Below, piece by piece: positions 25,501-34,900 of a stretch of DNA of 37,152 bases; the stretch's first letter is position 1; each line of letters begins with the position of its first letter. The notes below the pieces were generated by a model. That model searched no databases and had not been told where the DNA came from. It saw only the letters and a program-made list of their open reading frames with translations. The stretch is from Myxococcales bacterium (GTDB taxonomy: Bacteria > Myxococcota_A > Polyangia > Polyangiales > Polyangiaceae). The translations under genes and the position numbers were made by a program. The DNA is taken from assembly GCA_021847645.1 (NCBI GenBank), contig JAJZQG010000065.1, forward strand, positions 1 to 37,152. The letters are read 5' to 3'.

Positions 25501-27297
25501 CTCGAGCCCGTTGCCGTGCCCATCGGTCAGGTCCGCCTCGATCTGCACCTCGCCGTTCGGCGTGGCGCGTCCACCGGTCACCTTCGCGGCCAGCGCCGCA
25601 AGCACCTTCGGGCGCACCAGCACGCCCGCCTGCAGCACCTTCGACGGCGTCTTCTCTCCCGGAGACACCGCGGTTACGTTCCAGAAGCCGTTGGCGCCAT
25701 CGGGCAGTGAGATGTCGCCGCCCTGATCGCCGTCCGGCAACCACGCGCTGGCAGCCATGCCTCCCTCGGCCGAGCGCAGGACGAGGCTCCAGGCTCGGCG
25801 TCTTGCGCCCAGCACCCGCACGTGCACCTTGTCCCCCGCGCGCACGACGCTCGGCTCCACGCGCACCATCCCGACGGCGTCACGATCGACGGGCAGGCAC
25901 AGCTCGAAGGGCGCCGTGCGGTTGCCGAACGCCTTCAGCTGGCCGGTGGGTCGTACGACTACGGTCGACGCCACGTCATTGGCGCATGGTCCCACGGCGC
26001 GAAACGCGCCGACCTGGGCCGGGGCCTTCCAAGCGAATTCCGCCTCTCCCTGCGCGTTCGTCGTTACTTGGGTGTCCAGGCCGTCTCCCTTCACGCCGAA
26101 GCTCGCAGCCAGCGGCTGGCCCCGGTCGTCGAACACGCGCAGCAGCACACGCTGCTCGACGCCGCCCACGATGCTGCCGCCTTCGGGATACAACGCCAGC
26201 GACGGCTCCGGCTGCCCGACCGACACGAGCGAGGTCTGCGCCAGGTCTTGGCCTTGGACCCGCGTGCGGACGACCAACTGCAGATACGTGCCGACCACCG
26301 GCGCCACTGTCGTTGGGGCAGCAACTGTTCCGGTGATCTCGCCGGCCGGGTCGGTCGTGGTCGGAGTCGACACCTTCTCCCACTTCTTCGGGTCCTCCGG
26401 CGCGTTGGTCCCTTTCGGCCCAATCCAATAGCGCACCGGATGGTTCGCGACAGGCTCGTCCGCTGCGTCGCGCACGCGCACCGTGAACTTCGCCTTGTCT
26501 CCGGCGCGCACCGAGCCGTCGTCCCACTCGACCCATAGCCGCGGCGTTCCCGGCGTCTCCTCCCGCGGCGAGAGCACGACTTCATCGCTGGCGGAGTCCT
26601 TGTCCCCGGAGCCGGGCTCGGTGGCCCGCAGCGTCCACTGCCAGCCAGGCTCGTCCACGGGGGGAATGCGGATGCGCGCGATCCCGGTGCCGGATCCGTC
26701 GGTCTTGACCCTGGCCGACGATCGAATCACGCCTCCCTCCAGCAGGTTGAGATCCACGGTGGAGTTGGCAGAAGGCTGTTGGGTTGTCGTATTGGTCACC
26801 AGCACCCACGCCGGGATCGTGCTGCCGGGCACCACGGACCGCTCCGCCACGTACAGGCGGATGTCGTGCGCGCGCATGCGCGATACGGGAAGCGCGCGCG
26901 TGCGCTGATGCGACCCGGACCGCACACCGACGAGCAGGCGAAGCATGCCGGCGGGTCCTGGCGGCACGGGCACATCCAGGTGCACACGCCCCGACCCATC
27001 CGTGGTGCCGCGCACGGGTGGCGGAACGGCCGTGACGTCGGGCCCGAGCGTCTCCGGATCCCAGGTCGCCTCGACTTGCGCGTTGGACAGCGGCACGACG
27101 GTCGTCACGGCGGGGAACCCGTACGCCTCGATCTGCAACGGAAGCGGGGACGCGGGCGAGCCCTCAGCAGGGGCGTGGACGAATACGTCGAGCCCCCGAG
27201 CCGCTGCGTCGGGCGGTGCGCTCGCGGCATCCACCGCGATACCGAGAGACAGCAACGATGCAACGACGGCGGATGACCTGAGGGTTCGGGCGCTCAT
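22552..27297 (-). CDS. Alpha-2-macroglobulin-like exported protein lacking the thioester, with GspG-like insert
   Basis: The protein has 1,581 residues from the ATG at 27295-27297, giving a signal peptide (MSARTLRSSAVVASLLSLGI) with likely cleavage after AASA. Tandem macroglobulin-type beta domains follow, with recognisable elements such as LYVAERSVVPGSTIPAWVLV and SLALYPEGGSIVGGVEQRVL. The core includes TWIPPVRTDARGHVTLRIPL, and LTIERGYEPLLGAALDSLEP leads into the helical domain. The thioester CxEQ of classical members is absent. At about residues 805-850 the sequence VDPWGGTMQF, then APGPDGVIGTADDVRDPF, resembles the calcium-binding end of type II secretion pseudopilin GspG. A Gly-rich stretch follows at about 907-930. 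It is probably periplasmic or surface-located; the role is unknown. The kinase gene lies divergently 98 bp away. Confidence 0.85.
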   Translation of the reverse strand: MSARTLRSSAVVASLLSLGIAVDAASAPPDAAARGLDVFVHAPAEGSPASPLPLQIEAYGFPAVTTVVPLSNAQVEATWDPETLGPDVTAVPPPVRGTTDGSGRVHLDVPVPPGPAGMLRLLVGVRSGSHQRTRALPVSRMRAHDIRLYVAERSVVPGSTIPAWVLVTNTTTQQPSANSTVDLNLLEGGVIRSSARVKTDGSGTGIARIRIPPVDEPGWQWTLRATEPGSGDKDSASDEVVLSPREETPGTPRLWVEWDDGSVRAGDKAKFTVRVRDAADEPVANHPVRYWIGPKGTNAPEDPKKWEKVSTPTTTDPAGEITGTVAAPTTVAPVVGTYLQLVVRTRVQGQDLAQTSLVSVGQPEPSLALYPEGGSIVGGVEQRVLLRVFDDRGQPLAASFGVKGDGLDTQVTTNAQGEAEFAWKAPAQVGAFRAVGPCANDVASTVVVRPTGQLKAFGNRTAPFELCLPVDRDAVGMVRVEPSVVRAGDKVHVRVLGARRRAWSLVLRSAEGGMAASAWLPDGDQGGDISLPDGANGFWNVTAVSPGEKTPSKVLQAGVLVRPKVLAALAAKVTGGRATPNGEVQIEADLTDGHGNGLEGAVAAVVYDLYGGGSVEGLWNLDTRRALCKDMTVEDERCDGFLDGDASYDPLRRGLIGNHARALVAPVLDPGASVQATLDEAFRAVVHSLEGAVLESTESPERLRDVRRKGPGGWTFNPELWTLVTAAMSEQPVTPGGEPFSLSDIMAIDHQVSFDNVARRVTRLKLFRVLMQVRSYIHDRQLGADEPALRDPGAILRRIVRDGQLPESALVDPWGGTMQFVQGAKLNLPFLTVHGFELHAPGPDGVIGTADDVRDPFERVLATRTPYAEAVSEDTLVDARLDMDVGDATVSAWQSLFEQLTGTSLGEVSTVGHGSGTGSGQGYGSGHGRLGGSHRASAPRLRMGVTRDNTTWIPPVRTDARGHVTLRIPLGGVETTWRVALVGVPDRARPAATMTDIPVSLPLSSNIDAGVSWVQGDEGAVRVSLRNRTAAPVRASLAVAASGAAALANAADANKTLAIAARGVAELRVRLRAPRPGTAVLTVRSSVPGLPDDVAQQQWEIKPAGELTDVSQMAWVTGESSLSLPIDPAATTAVGAPKLTIERGYEPLLGAALDSLEPDRLRTPDAIADSLDAALRIRRWAIARGGQGDPLAARAGELARRALGRIATYAQIVRDKAVWKEAAARVNVAELKSAASALPKPSECPPEGKPTAEMSVAWLELEPAPVGGVIPACWDAFVTGATEAVMKSADPVALARAVLALSDRPHRAAVAAAMARRLEEQVKLQPNGMIELPGASAASRAARAAVYSALLRVSVQGVKLAATTDKLASWLLVQRDTYGGYGTTSSTRGVVQALLSASPPSGGPAHVVVVAGGREMPFDLAPSAAQVIALPAGTDTVLVRASGAPVLARLQRQRLRWWARPWSEGPSPIRVELTWPTTAQAEMTSRLEVTLKQELGRPTTVDLRIPLPAGASLAAPVQGIRQVQGVLTIRRQMDDSSLPTVFEVPIRFSMPGRFTVPEAEARLAFEEAQRALAPSRPLVVR

Positions 27298-27395
27298 GGA
27301 TGGCATGAGACACACGAATGCAGCCCGAGTTCCAGAGGCAATCGTCCGCCGGCCTTCGAGGTGACGGCGTGCTCCGCCCGTTGTAGGCTCGCCAA

Positions 27396-30300
27396 GTGGC
27401 CGACCTCATCCAAGACCACTTCGCAGGAACCGAACGCTACCAGATCGTGCGACGCATTGGAGCTGGCGGCATGGGCGTGGTCTACGAGGCGTTCGACCAA
27501 TCCCGCGGCATGCGCGTCGCCCTCAAGACCCTAAGACGCCTCGACGCCGTCGCGCTCTATCGGTTCAAGCAGGAGTTCCGGACCCTCGCCGACGTCAGCC
27601 ATTCGAACCTGGTGGCGCTTTACGAGCTCGTATCGTCGCAGTCGGGCTGGTTCTTCACCATGGAGCTCGTCGAAGGCTCCAACTTCCTCGCCTGGGTTCG
27701 CAGCGGCGCCCAGCCTTCGCGCGACGCGGCACGGATCGCGCTCCCGTCCATTCCCGTGGTGGTCGAGGAGCCAAGCGACACGACTACCGTGCGCATGGGC
27801 CACGACACGGCGGCAGACACCTCGATTCCCACGATGCCCTTGGGGGACGAAGCGATTGCCGCAGACGTGGCCCCCATGCCCGCGGTCTTCGCCCTGCCGG
27901 ACATCAGCCGCCTGCGGTCGAGCCTCGCGCAGCTGGCCGAAGGCATCGTGGCGCTGCACGGCGCCGGCAAGCTTCATCGCGATATCAAGCCCTCCAACGT
28001 GCTCGTGACGGGCGATGGCCGCGTGGTGCTCCTGGACTTCGGCCTGGCCACGGAGTTCGTGGCCCACGAAGGGAATACCACGTCGGTCGGACGCATCGTG
28101 GGCACTATCGCGTATATGTCGCCCGAGCAGTGTGCGGGCCGGGCGGCGACGACCGAGAGCGACTGGTACAGCGTCGGCGTGATGCTCTACGAGGCGCTGG
28201 TCGGACGGCTCCCGCACACGGGCGCGGCAGTCCGCGTGCTGGGCAAGAAGCAGCGGCAGGATCCGATCGCGCCGCGGCGCATCTTGGCGACCGTGCCCAA
28301 GGACCTGGACGAGCTGTGCATGAGTCTGCTGAGCCGGGACCCGGCCCAGCGGCCGTCGGGCGACCAGGTGCTGCGCATGCTGGGGCGCGGACGCTCGATG
28401 ATGATGTCCGGGATGTTCGGCAGGGGCGCGGCTGGCCAGCCCACCGAGCTGATCGGGCGCGAGACGCATCTTGCGGCCCTGCACGACGCTCTGTCGGGCA
28501 CGGCGCGGGGCTCTCCGATTACGGTCTACGTCCATGGTAGCTCGGGCATGGGGAAGACCGCCCTGGTGCAGCGTTTTCTGGAGCAGGTGGCCGCCGAGGG
28601 CAGCGCCCTGGTGGTCCGTGGGCGCGCCTATGAGCGTGAGATGGTGCCTTACAAGGCATTCGACAGCCTCGTCGACGAGCTCACGCGCTACCTGGCCCGT
28701 CTCGACGCTCAGGTTCTCGAAGCCGTGCTGCCCCGCGATATCTGGGCCCTGGCGCGGCTGTTTCCGGTGCTGCTGCGCGTGCCCTCCCTGGAGGACGCGC
28801 CTCGCCCTGTGATGGGCGCGCTCAGCCCGGTGATGCTTCGTCGCAGGGCATTCCTGGCGCTGCGCCAGATGCTCGCCAATCTCGCGCAGTGGCAGCAGGT
28901 CGTGCTGCACATCGACGATCTGCAGTGGGGCGATGCGGACAGCGCGAGCTTGCTGACTGAGGTGCTGCGGCCGCCCGGCGCACCGCCGATCCTGCTGGTC
29001 GCGTGCTATCGCACGGAAGACGCCCGATCGAGCGCCCTGCTGCGGGCGCTGCTGTCCTCCGGCCCACGCATCGAGGACGGCTCGGACGTGCGCGAGATAG
29101 TTGTGCAGCCGCTTTCCTACGCCGACGCCCTGGAGCTGGCGCTGTCCTTGCTCGAGAGTGACGAGGGCGATCGATCGTCGCCGGAGGTGCGCGATCAGGC
29201 CGCGGCCATCGCGTTCGAGGCCAAGGGTAGCCCGTTTCTGATCAGCGAGCTGGCCCGCTGGGTCCGGCGCCAGCGCGCCTCGCTCGACGATGCCTCGCCG
29301 CTGAGCGTGCGAAAGCCGCGCATCTCCGGCGCCGAGGTCACCCTCGAGATGGTCATCGACGACCGGCTCTCGCGGCTGCCCGAGGGCACCCGTCGATTGC
29401 TCGAGATCGTGGCCGTGGCGGCCAGGCCCGTGGAGGAGTCCGTGCTGGCCCACGCCACGCGGCTGGGCACCAGGCTTCAGGAGGCGATTGCCGCATTGCG
29501 CTCCGCGCGCCTGGTGCGCACGAGCTCCCGCGACGGCCAGGAGATCGTAGAGACGTACCACGATCGAATTCGCGACGTGCTGGTCTCCAGGCTCGACGCG
29601 GTGGCGCTGCGTGAGAGACACATTCGCCTGGCGGAGGGATACGAGGCCATTCGCGGCGCCGATCCCGAGTCGCTTGCCCTGCACTTTGCCGCCGCCGCCG
29701 ACCCGGTGCGCACGGCACGCTACGCGGAGCTCGCCGCCGATCGCGCCGCGGCGGCTCTGGCCTTCGAGCACGCCGCGCGGCTGTACCAGCTCGTGCTCAA
29801 GCGCAGCCCGCCCAATACGCCCAACTCCCGCCGCGTGCTGGCGCGGCTCGCCGACACCCTCGCCAACGCCGGCCGCGGAGTGGACGCCGCCCGCGCCTAT
29901 CTCGAAGCCGCCTCGGGCACGCTCGCCGCCGAACGCCTCGAGCTCGAGCGAAGGGCCGCCGAGCAACTGCTGCGCAGCGGGCATGTCGACGAGGGCCTCG
30001 ATGTCATGCAACGCGTGCTGGACGCCATCGGCATGCAGATGGCCCCCTCGCCCCGCAGAGCCTTGGCCTCGATGGTTGCCTCCCGAGCGCGTCTGTCCTT
30101 GCGCGGATTGCACTACAGGGAACGCGACGAGGCGCAAGTCCACCCCGACGATCTCACGCGCATCGACGTCACCTGGGCGGTGGCGAGCGGACTGTCGGGC
30201 GTGGACGCGATTCATGCCACCCATTTCCAGAGCCGGCATATCCTCCTCGCGCTCAAGGCGGGCGAGCCCTATCGCGTGGCGCGCGCGCTGCTTGGCGAGG

Positions 30301-31325
30301 CGACCATCCAGGCCGCGGCCGGCGCCGCCAACGCGCGTCGCGTGCGCAAGCTCCTCGACCAGGCCCGCGAGATAGGCCAGCGCATCGACAACCTGCACGT
30401 CATCGGCTTGTCGGCCACCGCGGCCGGCGGCACCTCGTTCATGCAGGGCCAATGGAAGACGGCCACCGAGTGGTGCGATCGGGCTGAGGCGATTCTCGCC
30501 GACCTGTGCACCGGCGCCGCCTGGGAGCTGGTCAGCGCCCAGATCTTCGGGCTGCGCGCCCGGTTCTTCCTGGGCGAGCTCGCCGTCATCGCTCGCCGCG
30601 TGCCCGAACTGCTTCAGGTCGCCGAGGAGCGTGGCGACCTGTACGCCTCCGCCAACCTCCGTCACGGCTACCTCAACATGGCCTGGCTTCTCTCCGGCCA
30701 GGTCGACGCTGCCAGGCGCCAGGCTCGCGAAGGAATGCGCCGCTGGTCCAACCGCGGCTTCCACGTTCAGCACTTCTCGGCCCTGCTGGCCGAAGCCGAC
30801 GTCGACCTCTACGAGGGACTCGGCGACCGTGCCTACGGGCTCGTGCTCGACAGCTGGCCGGCCATCCAAGACTCGTTGCTGACCCGCGTGCAGTACATTC
30901 GCATCGAGGCGTTGTTCCTGCGCGCCAGGGCGACCCTGGCGAGCGCGGCGGCAGGAACCACACCCCGGCAGATGCTGGCTCGCGCCGAGGCCGACGCCAA
31001 GGCCATTGCCAAGGAGAAGACCGCTTGGGGCGATCCGCTGGCCGCCCTTCTCTCGGCCTGCACAGCCACCCTGCACGGCGACTCCGCGCGGGCGATTGCC
31101 CTCTTCGGGCAGGCGGAAGATGGCTTCGTGGAGGCAGGCATGGCCCTGCACGCCGTCGTCGCCCGCCGCCGCCTCGGACGATTGATCGGTGGCTCGACGG
31201 GCACGAACATGGTCGAGGAGAGCGAATCGTGGCTGCGAAGCCAGGGCGTTCGCGAGCCCGACCGGCTCACCGAGGTGCTGGCGCCCGGCGCTGCGGCCAG
31301 AAGTCTGCCGGCACCACGCGGGTGA
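27396..31325 (+). CDS. Ser/Thr protein kinase - ATPase - helical-repeat regulator
   Basis: The 1,309-residue protein starts at a GTG. The kinase (about 15-330) has IGAGGMGVVY at 21-30, K44 in VALK, HRDIKPSN with D196, DFGLA at 214-218 and GTIAYMSPEQ. A Pro/Thr/Asp-rich insert of about 65 residues (103-168) interrupts it before the catalytic loop. Residues about 350-700 form an AAA/STAND-type ATPase: IGRETHLAALHDAL, the P-loop GSSGMGKT at 381-388, and HIDDLQWGD at about 505-513 as Walker B. The rest is helical, TPR-like repeat. This layout matches PknK/MalT-like myxobacterial regulators. No DNA-binding or membrane segment is visible, so it probably acts as a cytoplasmic signalling hub. A lipoprotein gene follows 71 bp downstream. 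Confidence 0.92.
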   Translation: MADLIQDHFAGTERYQIVRRIGAGGMGVVYEAFDQSRGMRVALKTLRRLDAVALYRFKQEFRTLADVSHSNLVALYELVSSQSGWFFTMELVEGSNFLAWVRSGAQPSRDAARIALPSIPVVVEEPSDTTTVRMGHDTAADTSIPTMPLGDEAIAADVAPMPAVFALPDISRLRSSLAQLAEGIVALHGAGKLHRDIKPSNVLVTGDGRVVLLDFGLATEFVAHEGNTTSVGRIVGTIAYMSPEQCAGRAATTESDWYSVGVMLYEALVGRLPHTGAAVRVLGKKQRQDPIAPRRILATVPKDLDELCMSLLSRDPAQRPSGDQVLRMLGRGRSMMMSGMFGRGAAGQPTELIGRETHLAALHDALSGTARGSPITVYVHGSSGMGKTALVQRFLEQVAAEGSALVVRGRAYEREMVPYKAFDSLVDELTRYLARLDAQVLEAVLPRDIWALARLFPVLLRVPSLEDAPRPVMGALSPVMLRRRAFLALRQMLANLAQWQQVVLHIDDLQWGDADSASLLTEVLRPPGAPPILLVACYRTEDARSSALLRALLSSGPRIEDGSDVREIVVQPLSYADALELALSLLESDEGDRSSPEVRDQAAAIAFEAKGSPFLISELARWVRRQRASLDDASPLSVRKPRISGAEVTLEMVIDDRLSRLPEGTRRLLEIVAVAARPVEESVLAHATRLGTRLQEAIAALRSARLVRTSSRDGQEIVETYHDRIRDVLVSRLDAVALRERHIRLAEGYEAIRGADPESLALHFAAAADPVRTARYAELAADRAAAALAFEHAARLYQLVLKRSPPNTPNSRRVLARLADTLANAGRGVDAARAYLEAASGTLAAERLELERRAAEQLLRSGHVDEGLDVMQRVLDAIGMQMAPSPRRALASMVASRARLSLRGLHYRERDEAQVHPDDLTRIDVTWAVASGLSGVDAIHATHFQSRHILLALKAGEPYRVARALLGEATIQAAAGAANARRVRKLLDQAREIGQRIDNLHVIGLSATAAGGTSFMQGQWKTATEWCDRAEAILADLCTGAAWELVSAQIFGLRARFFLGELAVIARRVPELLQVAEERGDLYASANLRHGYLNMAWLLSGQVDAARRQAREGMRRWSNRGFHVQHFSALLAEADVDLYEGLGDRAYGLVLDSWPAIQDSLLTRVQYIRIEALFLRARATLASAAAGTTPRQMLARAEADAKAIAKEKTAWGDPLAALLSACTATLHGDSARAIALFGQAEDGFVEAGMALHAVVARRRLGRLIGGSTGTNMVEESESWLRSQGVREPDRLTEVLAPGAAARSLPAPRG

Positions 31326-31396
31326 CCGGCTGTCCGGCCGTCCCCGCGCCTTGCCAGACCCGTCGCGCCGTGCCATGGATCATCCAGGTGTTCCCC

Positions 31397-31930
31397 GTGC
31401 GCACGCTCCTCGCTTCTCTGGCCCTGCTCGCCGCGCCGTCCCTGCTGGGATGTGCCGCCGATCCTCAGCATACTGCGCGCACGGCCTTCGACGACCAGCT
31501 TCCCGTCGAGATTCCATCCTGGGCCGCCGCAGCCCCGGAGCAAGCCTCCCCTCCCGCGCCCCCGCGCGTCTATCGCACCATCGAGCTCGGCGCCGTGGAC
31601 TCCGACACTCGCCCCTCCGATCCAGCCAGCGCCCCGCCGTACGGGCCCGGCACGCCGCCTGTCCCCGGACAGCTGCCCGCCTATGGCTATTACGGATACG
31701 ACGTCGGCTACCCGGGATATACCGGCTACCACGAATACGGTGCCCATCGCGGATACGACAGCAGCCGCACACCCGGCGGCTCCTCGCAATCGAGCTGGTC
31801 GGTCGTCACCGTTCCGTACTCCACATCCTCGTCTTCGTCGTCCAGCTCCCCCAAGCCCGGCGACAACTGGCCCGCCGTGCGCGACTACGGCCCTTCGTTC
31901 CCGTTCAACTGGGCAAACCCCATGCGTTAG
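31397..31930 (+). CDS. Tyr/Gly/Ser-rich lipoprotein
   Basis: This 177-residue protein starts at a GTG preceded by AGG. Its signal peptide (RTLLASLALLAAPSLLG) ends at a textbook lipobox (LLGC, C19). The mature part has a Pro-rich segment, then a Tyr/Gly-rich region (YGYYGYDVGYPGYTGYHEYG at about 95-114), then a serine run. No folded domain was recognised; it may be a flexible surface lipoprotein. It lies 71 bp after the kinase gene on the same strand and converges with the giant lipoprotein gene, leaving an 8 bp gap. Confidence 0.75.
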   Translation: MRTLLASLALLAAPSLLGCAADPQHTARTAFDDQLPVEIPSWAAAAPEQASPPAPPRVYRTIELGAVDSDTRPSDPASAPPYGPGTPPVPGQLPAYGYYGYDVGYPGYTGYHEYGAHRGYDSSRTPGGSSQSSWSVVTVPYSTSSSSSSSSPKPGDNWPAVRDYGPSFPFNWANPMR

Positions 31931-31938
31931 ACCGCCCG

Positions 31939-34900
31939 CTACGGGGCCAGAATCTGCTGCACGAACCGCAGCACGACCGTCTTGCGCTCGGCCGGCCGGT
32001 CGCTGGTCGCACGCCACGCGTCCAGCACGTTGACCAGCGCTTCGCTTCCCGCCCCCGCCGTGTGAATCCGCGCCAGCATCTCGTCCACGTCCGCCTGCTC
32101 GACACGAGTCTGCAGGCTGCGAACCAGCAGCTCCGCCAACGCCAGCTTGAGCGTCTCGGCGTGGTCCGCACCCAACGCGCGCTCCAGCACGCCGCGCAGC
32201 CGGTCCAGCGGCGACAGGAGGCGCTCGGGCTCACCCTGCTGTGCTTCGTAGGCCAGCACACGCTGAAGAATGGCCACCTCCCGCTGCAGCGCAACGCGCC
32301 CCTGCAACGAGGGCTCGACTTGCTCCATCGCGTTCGCCCAATCCCCGTGCGACAAGACTTCCGGAACCTGCGTTCCGATGTCGACCAGCAGGTCGGCGCG
32401 AGTCAGAGGCGCCCTGTCGGCCGGAATCATCGACAAGGCGCGGTTGAGCACGTCGAGCGCCTCGGCCTTCTTCTTCGCGTGAAGCAGCCTCGCAGCCTGC
32501 TCGCTCGCCACGGCCTGGACCTCGGTGAACATGCCCGCACGCGACAGCTCTTGAAGGTCCGCGATGACCTCCGCTACGGACCGCAACGGCGCCTTGGCTC
32601 CGGCCATTCGGTCCTTGGCTCGCGCCACCGCGATTCTCGCCAGAGCGTCGCCCGCCGGCGCGCGCACCCGTTGCATGCTCGCCATGGCCTGCTTGACCTT
32701 GCTCCGCCGCAGCAGCGCGTAGGATTCGATCAGTGGCAGCGACCAAGGCGGAACCGCCGACGGCGCGCCGTGATTGCCCGGCTTGGCCGCCGTGCCGGTT
32801 TCCTTTGCTTTGTCGTCCGACGCTTCCCACGCCGTCGCGATGATGGGGCTCACGACATCGAATCCGAGCTTGTCGAGCTGGCGCGGCAATCCCGGACGAT
32901 CCGCGAGCGAGCCTGCGACGCTCTCGCCCCTGGCTGACGCGATATCCTCCGCGAGAGTGTCGAGCTGGTCGGCGGCGGCTAGGTGCCCTCTACCTCGCGC
33001 GGCCGCAGCCACGTACACGATCATCGGCACGAACGCATTCTTGCGCGCGTCCTCGACCGCGGCTCCATCGTTGACCCCCAGCGAGGCCACGTCACCGTGC
33101 ACCAGCGCCCTGCCGTCCGATATCGCGCCCAACAATGCCGCGTTCGCCGTCGCGTCGTCTCCCGCGCGCAACGCGTAGGCCACGCGCATCAGCTGTCCGG
33201 TCGTCGCCAGGTCCAAACGCGGCGTGGAAATCGGCGTCGACACGCACGTCAATCGATCGTAGCTGCGCGAGTCCCCGTATCCGGCTCCCACCTGGAACGT
33301 GCCCTCGTTCGACGTCGGGAAGAACAACGATCCGAGCCGCTGCTTGAGGTCGGCGGTGAAGTTGAACGCGTTGCGGTAGGACACGAGCCTGCACTCGATG
33401 AAGCCGTCACCCCCGAACTGCCGCGTAGCGTCCAAGTAGTCCCGCAAGGCAGCATCCGCGTCGGAATGCCGGCCCAGCCGTTCGAGGGCCCACGCCCGGA
33501 ACGGCTCCAGCCCGACGACCTCGTTCGGCTTGTTGCACGGCACGGCCGCCTTGGCGGACTGCACGACCGCGTCGACCGACAGCAGCGCGCCGGCGGTGTC
33601 GTCATCATGGTAGAGCAGCACCGCCTCGACGAGGCGCGGAAGCCACGCCACGTCTCCGAACTGGGAATCCGCCGCATCCCGCGCCGCGTCCTGCAGCTCG
33701 GCTCGGGCTTTCGCACGGTCGCTATCGAACTCCGCCGCTGCCGCCGCGGCGTCGATGACCACCCGGTACTCCGGTGGATACGTGGCAGCCTGCTCTCGCA
33801 GGCGCCTGGCCCACTTCACGCGCGCCTCGACGTTATCGGCCAATGCGGTCACACCGCCTTGGTCGTGCGCAAGCTCCAAGGCGTCGATCAGCACGGCGAG
33901 GAATCCGACCTCCGCGGGCTTGGCGTCGCGAAGCTTGCTCGAGATGCGCGACAGTCCCGCATCGATCCCCGGCTGCATGGCCCGCGCCACCCGCTCCCCC
34001 AGATCGGGCGCCTGCTCCGGCGCCAGAACCATCGCGGCCACGGCCCGATGTGTCGCCGGTGTCACATAGAGAAACTCCCACGACGTCCCCTGGTTGCCCC
34101 AATCCCGCACGGCTCCGTCGACCAGCCGAATCAGCGTCTGGTCGGCGCGGTCGAGGATGCGGGCAATCCGCGGGTCCGCCTCGGGCGAGCTTGCGTGCGC
34201 CTTCGAACCGCCGGAGCTCTCGGACTTGACCAACGCGGCGGCAGCCAGATCCCAAAGCGCCAATCGTGCCCCGTTGAGCCCCACTCCCCACCATCGCGTC
34301 TCGGTCTGGGCCGGCTCCGACGCCGCCTCCAGGTCGCGCATCAGCGCTTCCCCATCGAACGCCGGCGTCGCATCCGCCGCCCGCGCGACCGCCGTCGCCG
34401 CCTTGACAATCCTCAGAATCGCCGGCTCCTGACCCGGAACGCCGAACGCTGCGAGCAACTGTCGCACGTCGCGCTCAACCGACGTTTCCAGGCGCTGCAG
34501 GGCTGCATCGCGCCCTCTCGTGTCGTGGTCATTCGCGTTCACGGCCGCCAGCAGGGCCAGGGCGGCCAAGTGGATGCCGGGCGCTGCGCGCAGCAGATCG
34601 GGAGCCTGGGGGTTGATGGGCTTTCGCACAATCGGTTCGAGCGTGGCGGCTGCGCGCTCCAGCGCTACGGCCACATCACCGTTCTGGCTCATCACACGGT
34701 CCACCGCCGCACCGACAACGCCGATGACCGCGTCGAGCACCCGGTCCTCGTCGCCCGGCCCCAGCCGCGCGGACAACCGCGCCAGACCATCTTTCATCAC
34801 CTTGATCGCAACCAGGCCATCGCTCGTGCGCCCGGTGAGCAGCGCCTCGAGCGCTTGGAAACCGGTGAGCATCAGGACCTTCAGCGCGCCGATCTTCCCC

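Noticed and set aside
27531..31376. 1,281-residue open frame on the minus strand
   Set aside because: It lies entirely antisense to the kinase-ATPase gene, whose motifs are unmistakable. Its composition (His, Gln, Arg-rich, no motifs) is that of a GC-rich shadow frame.
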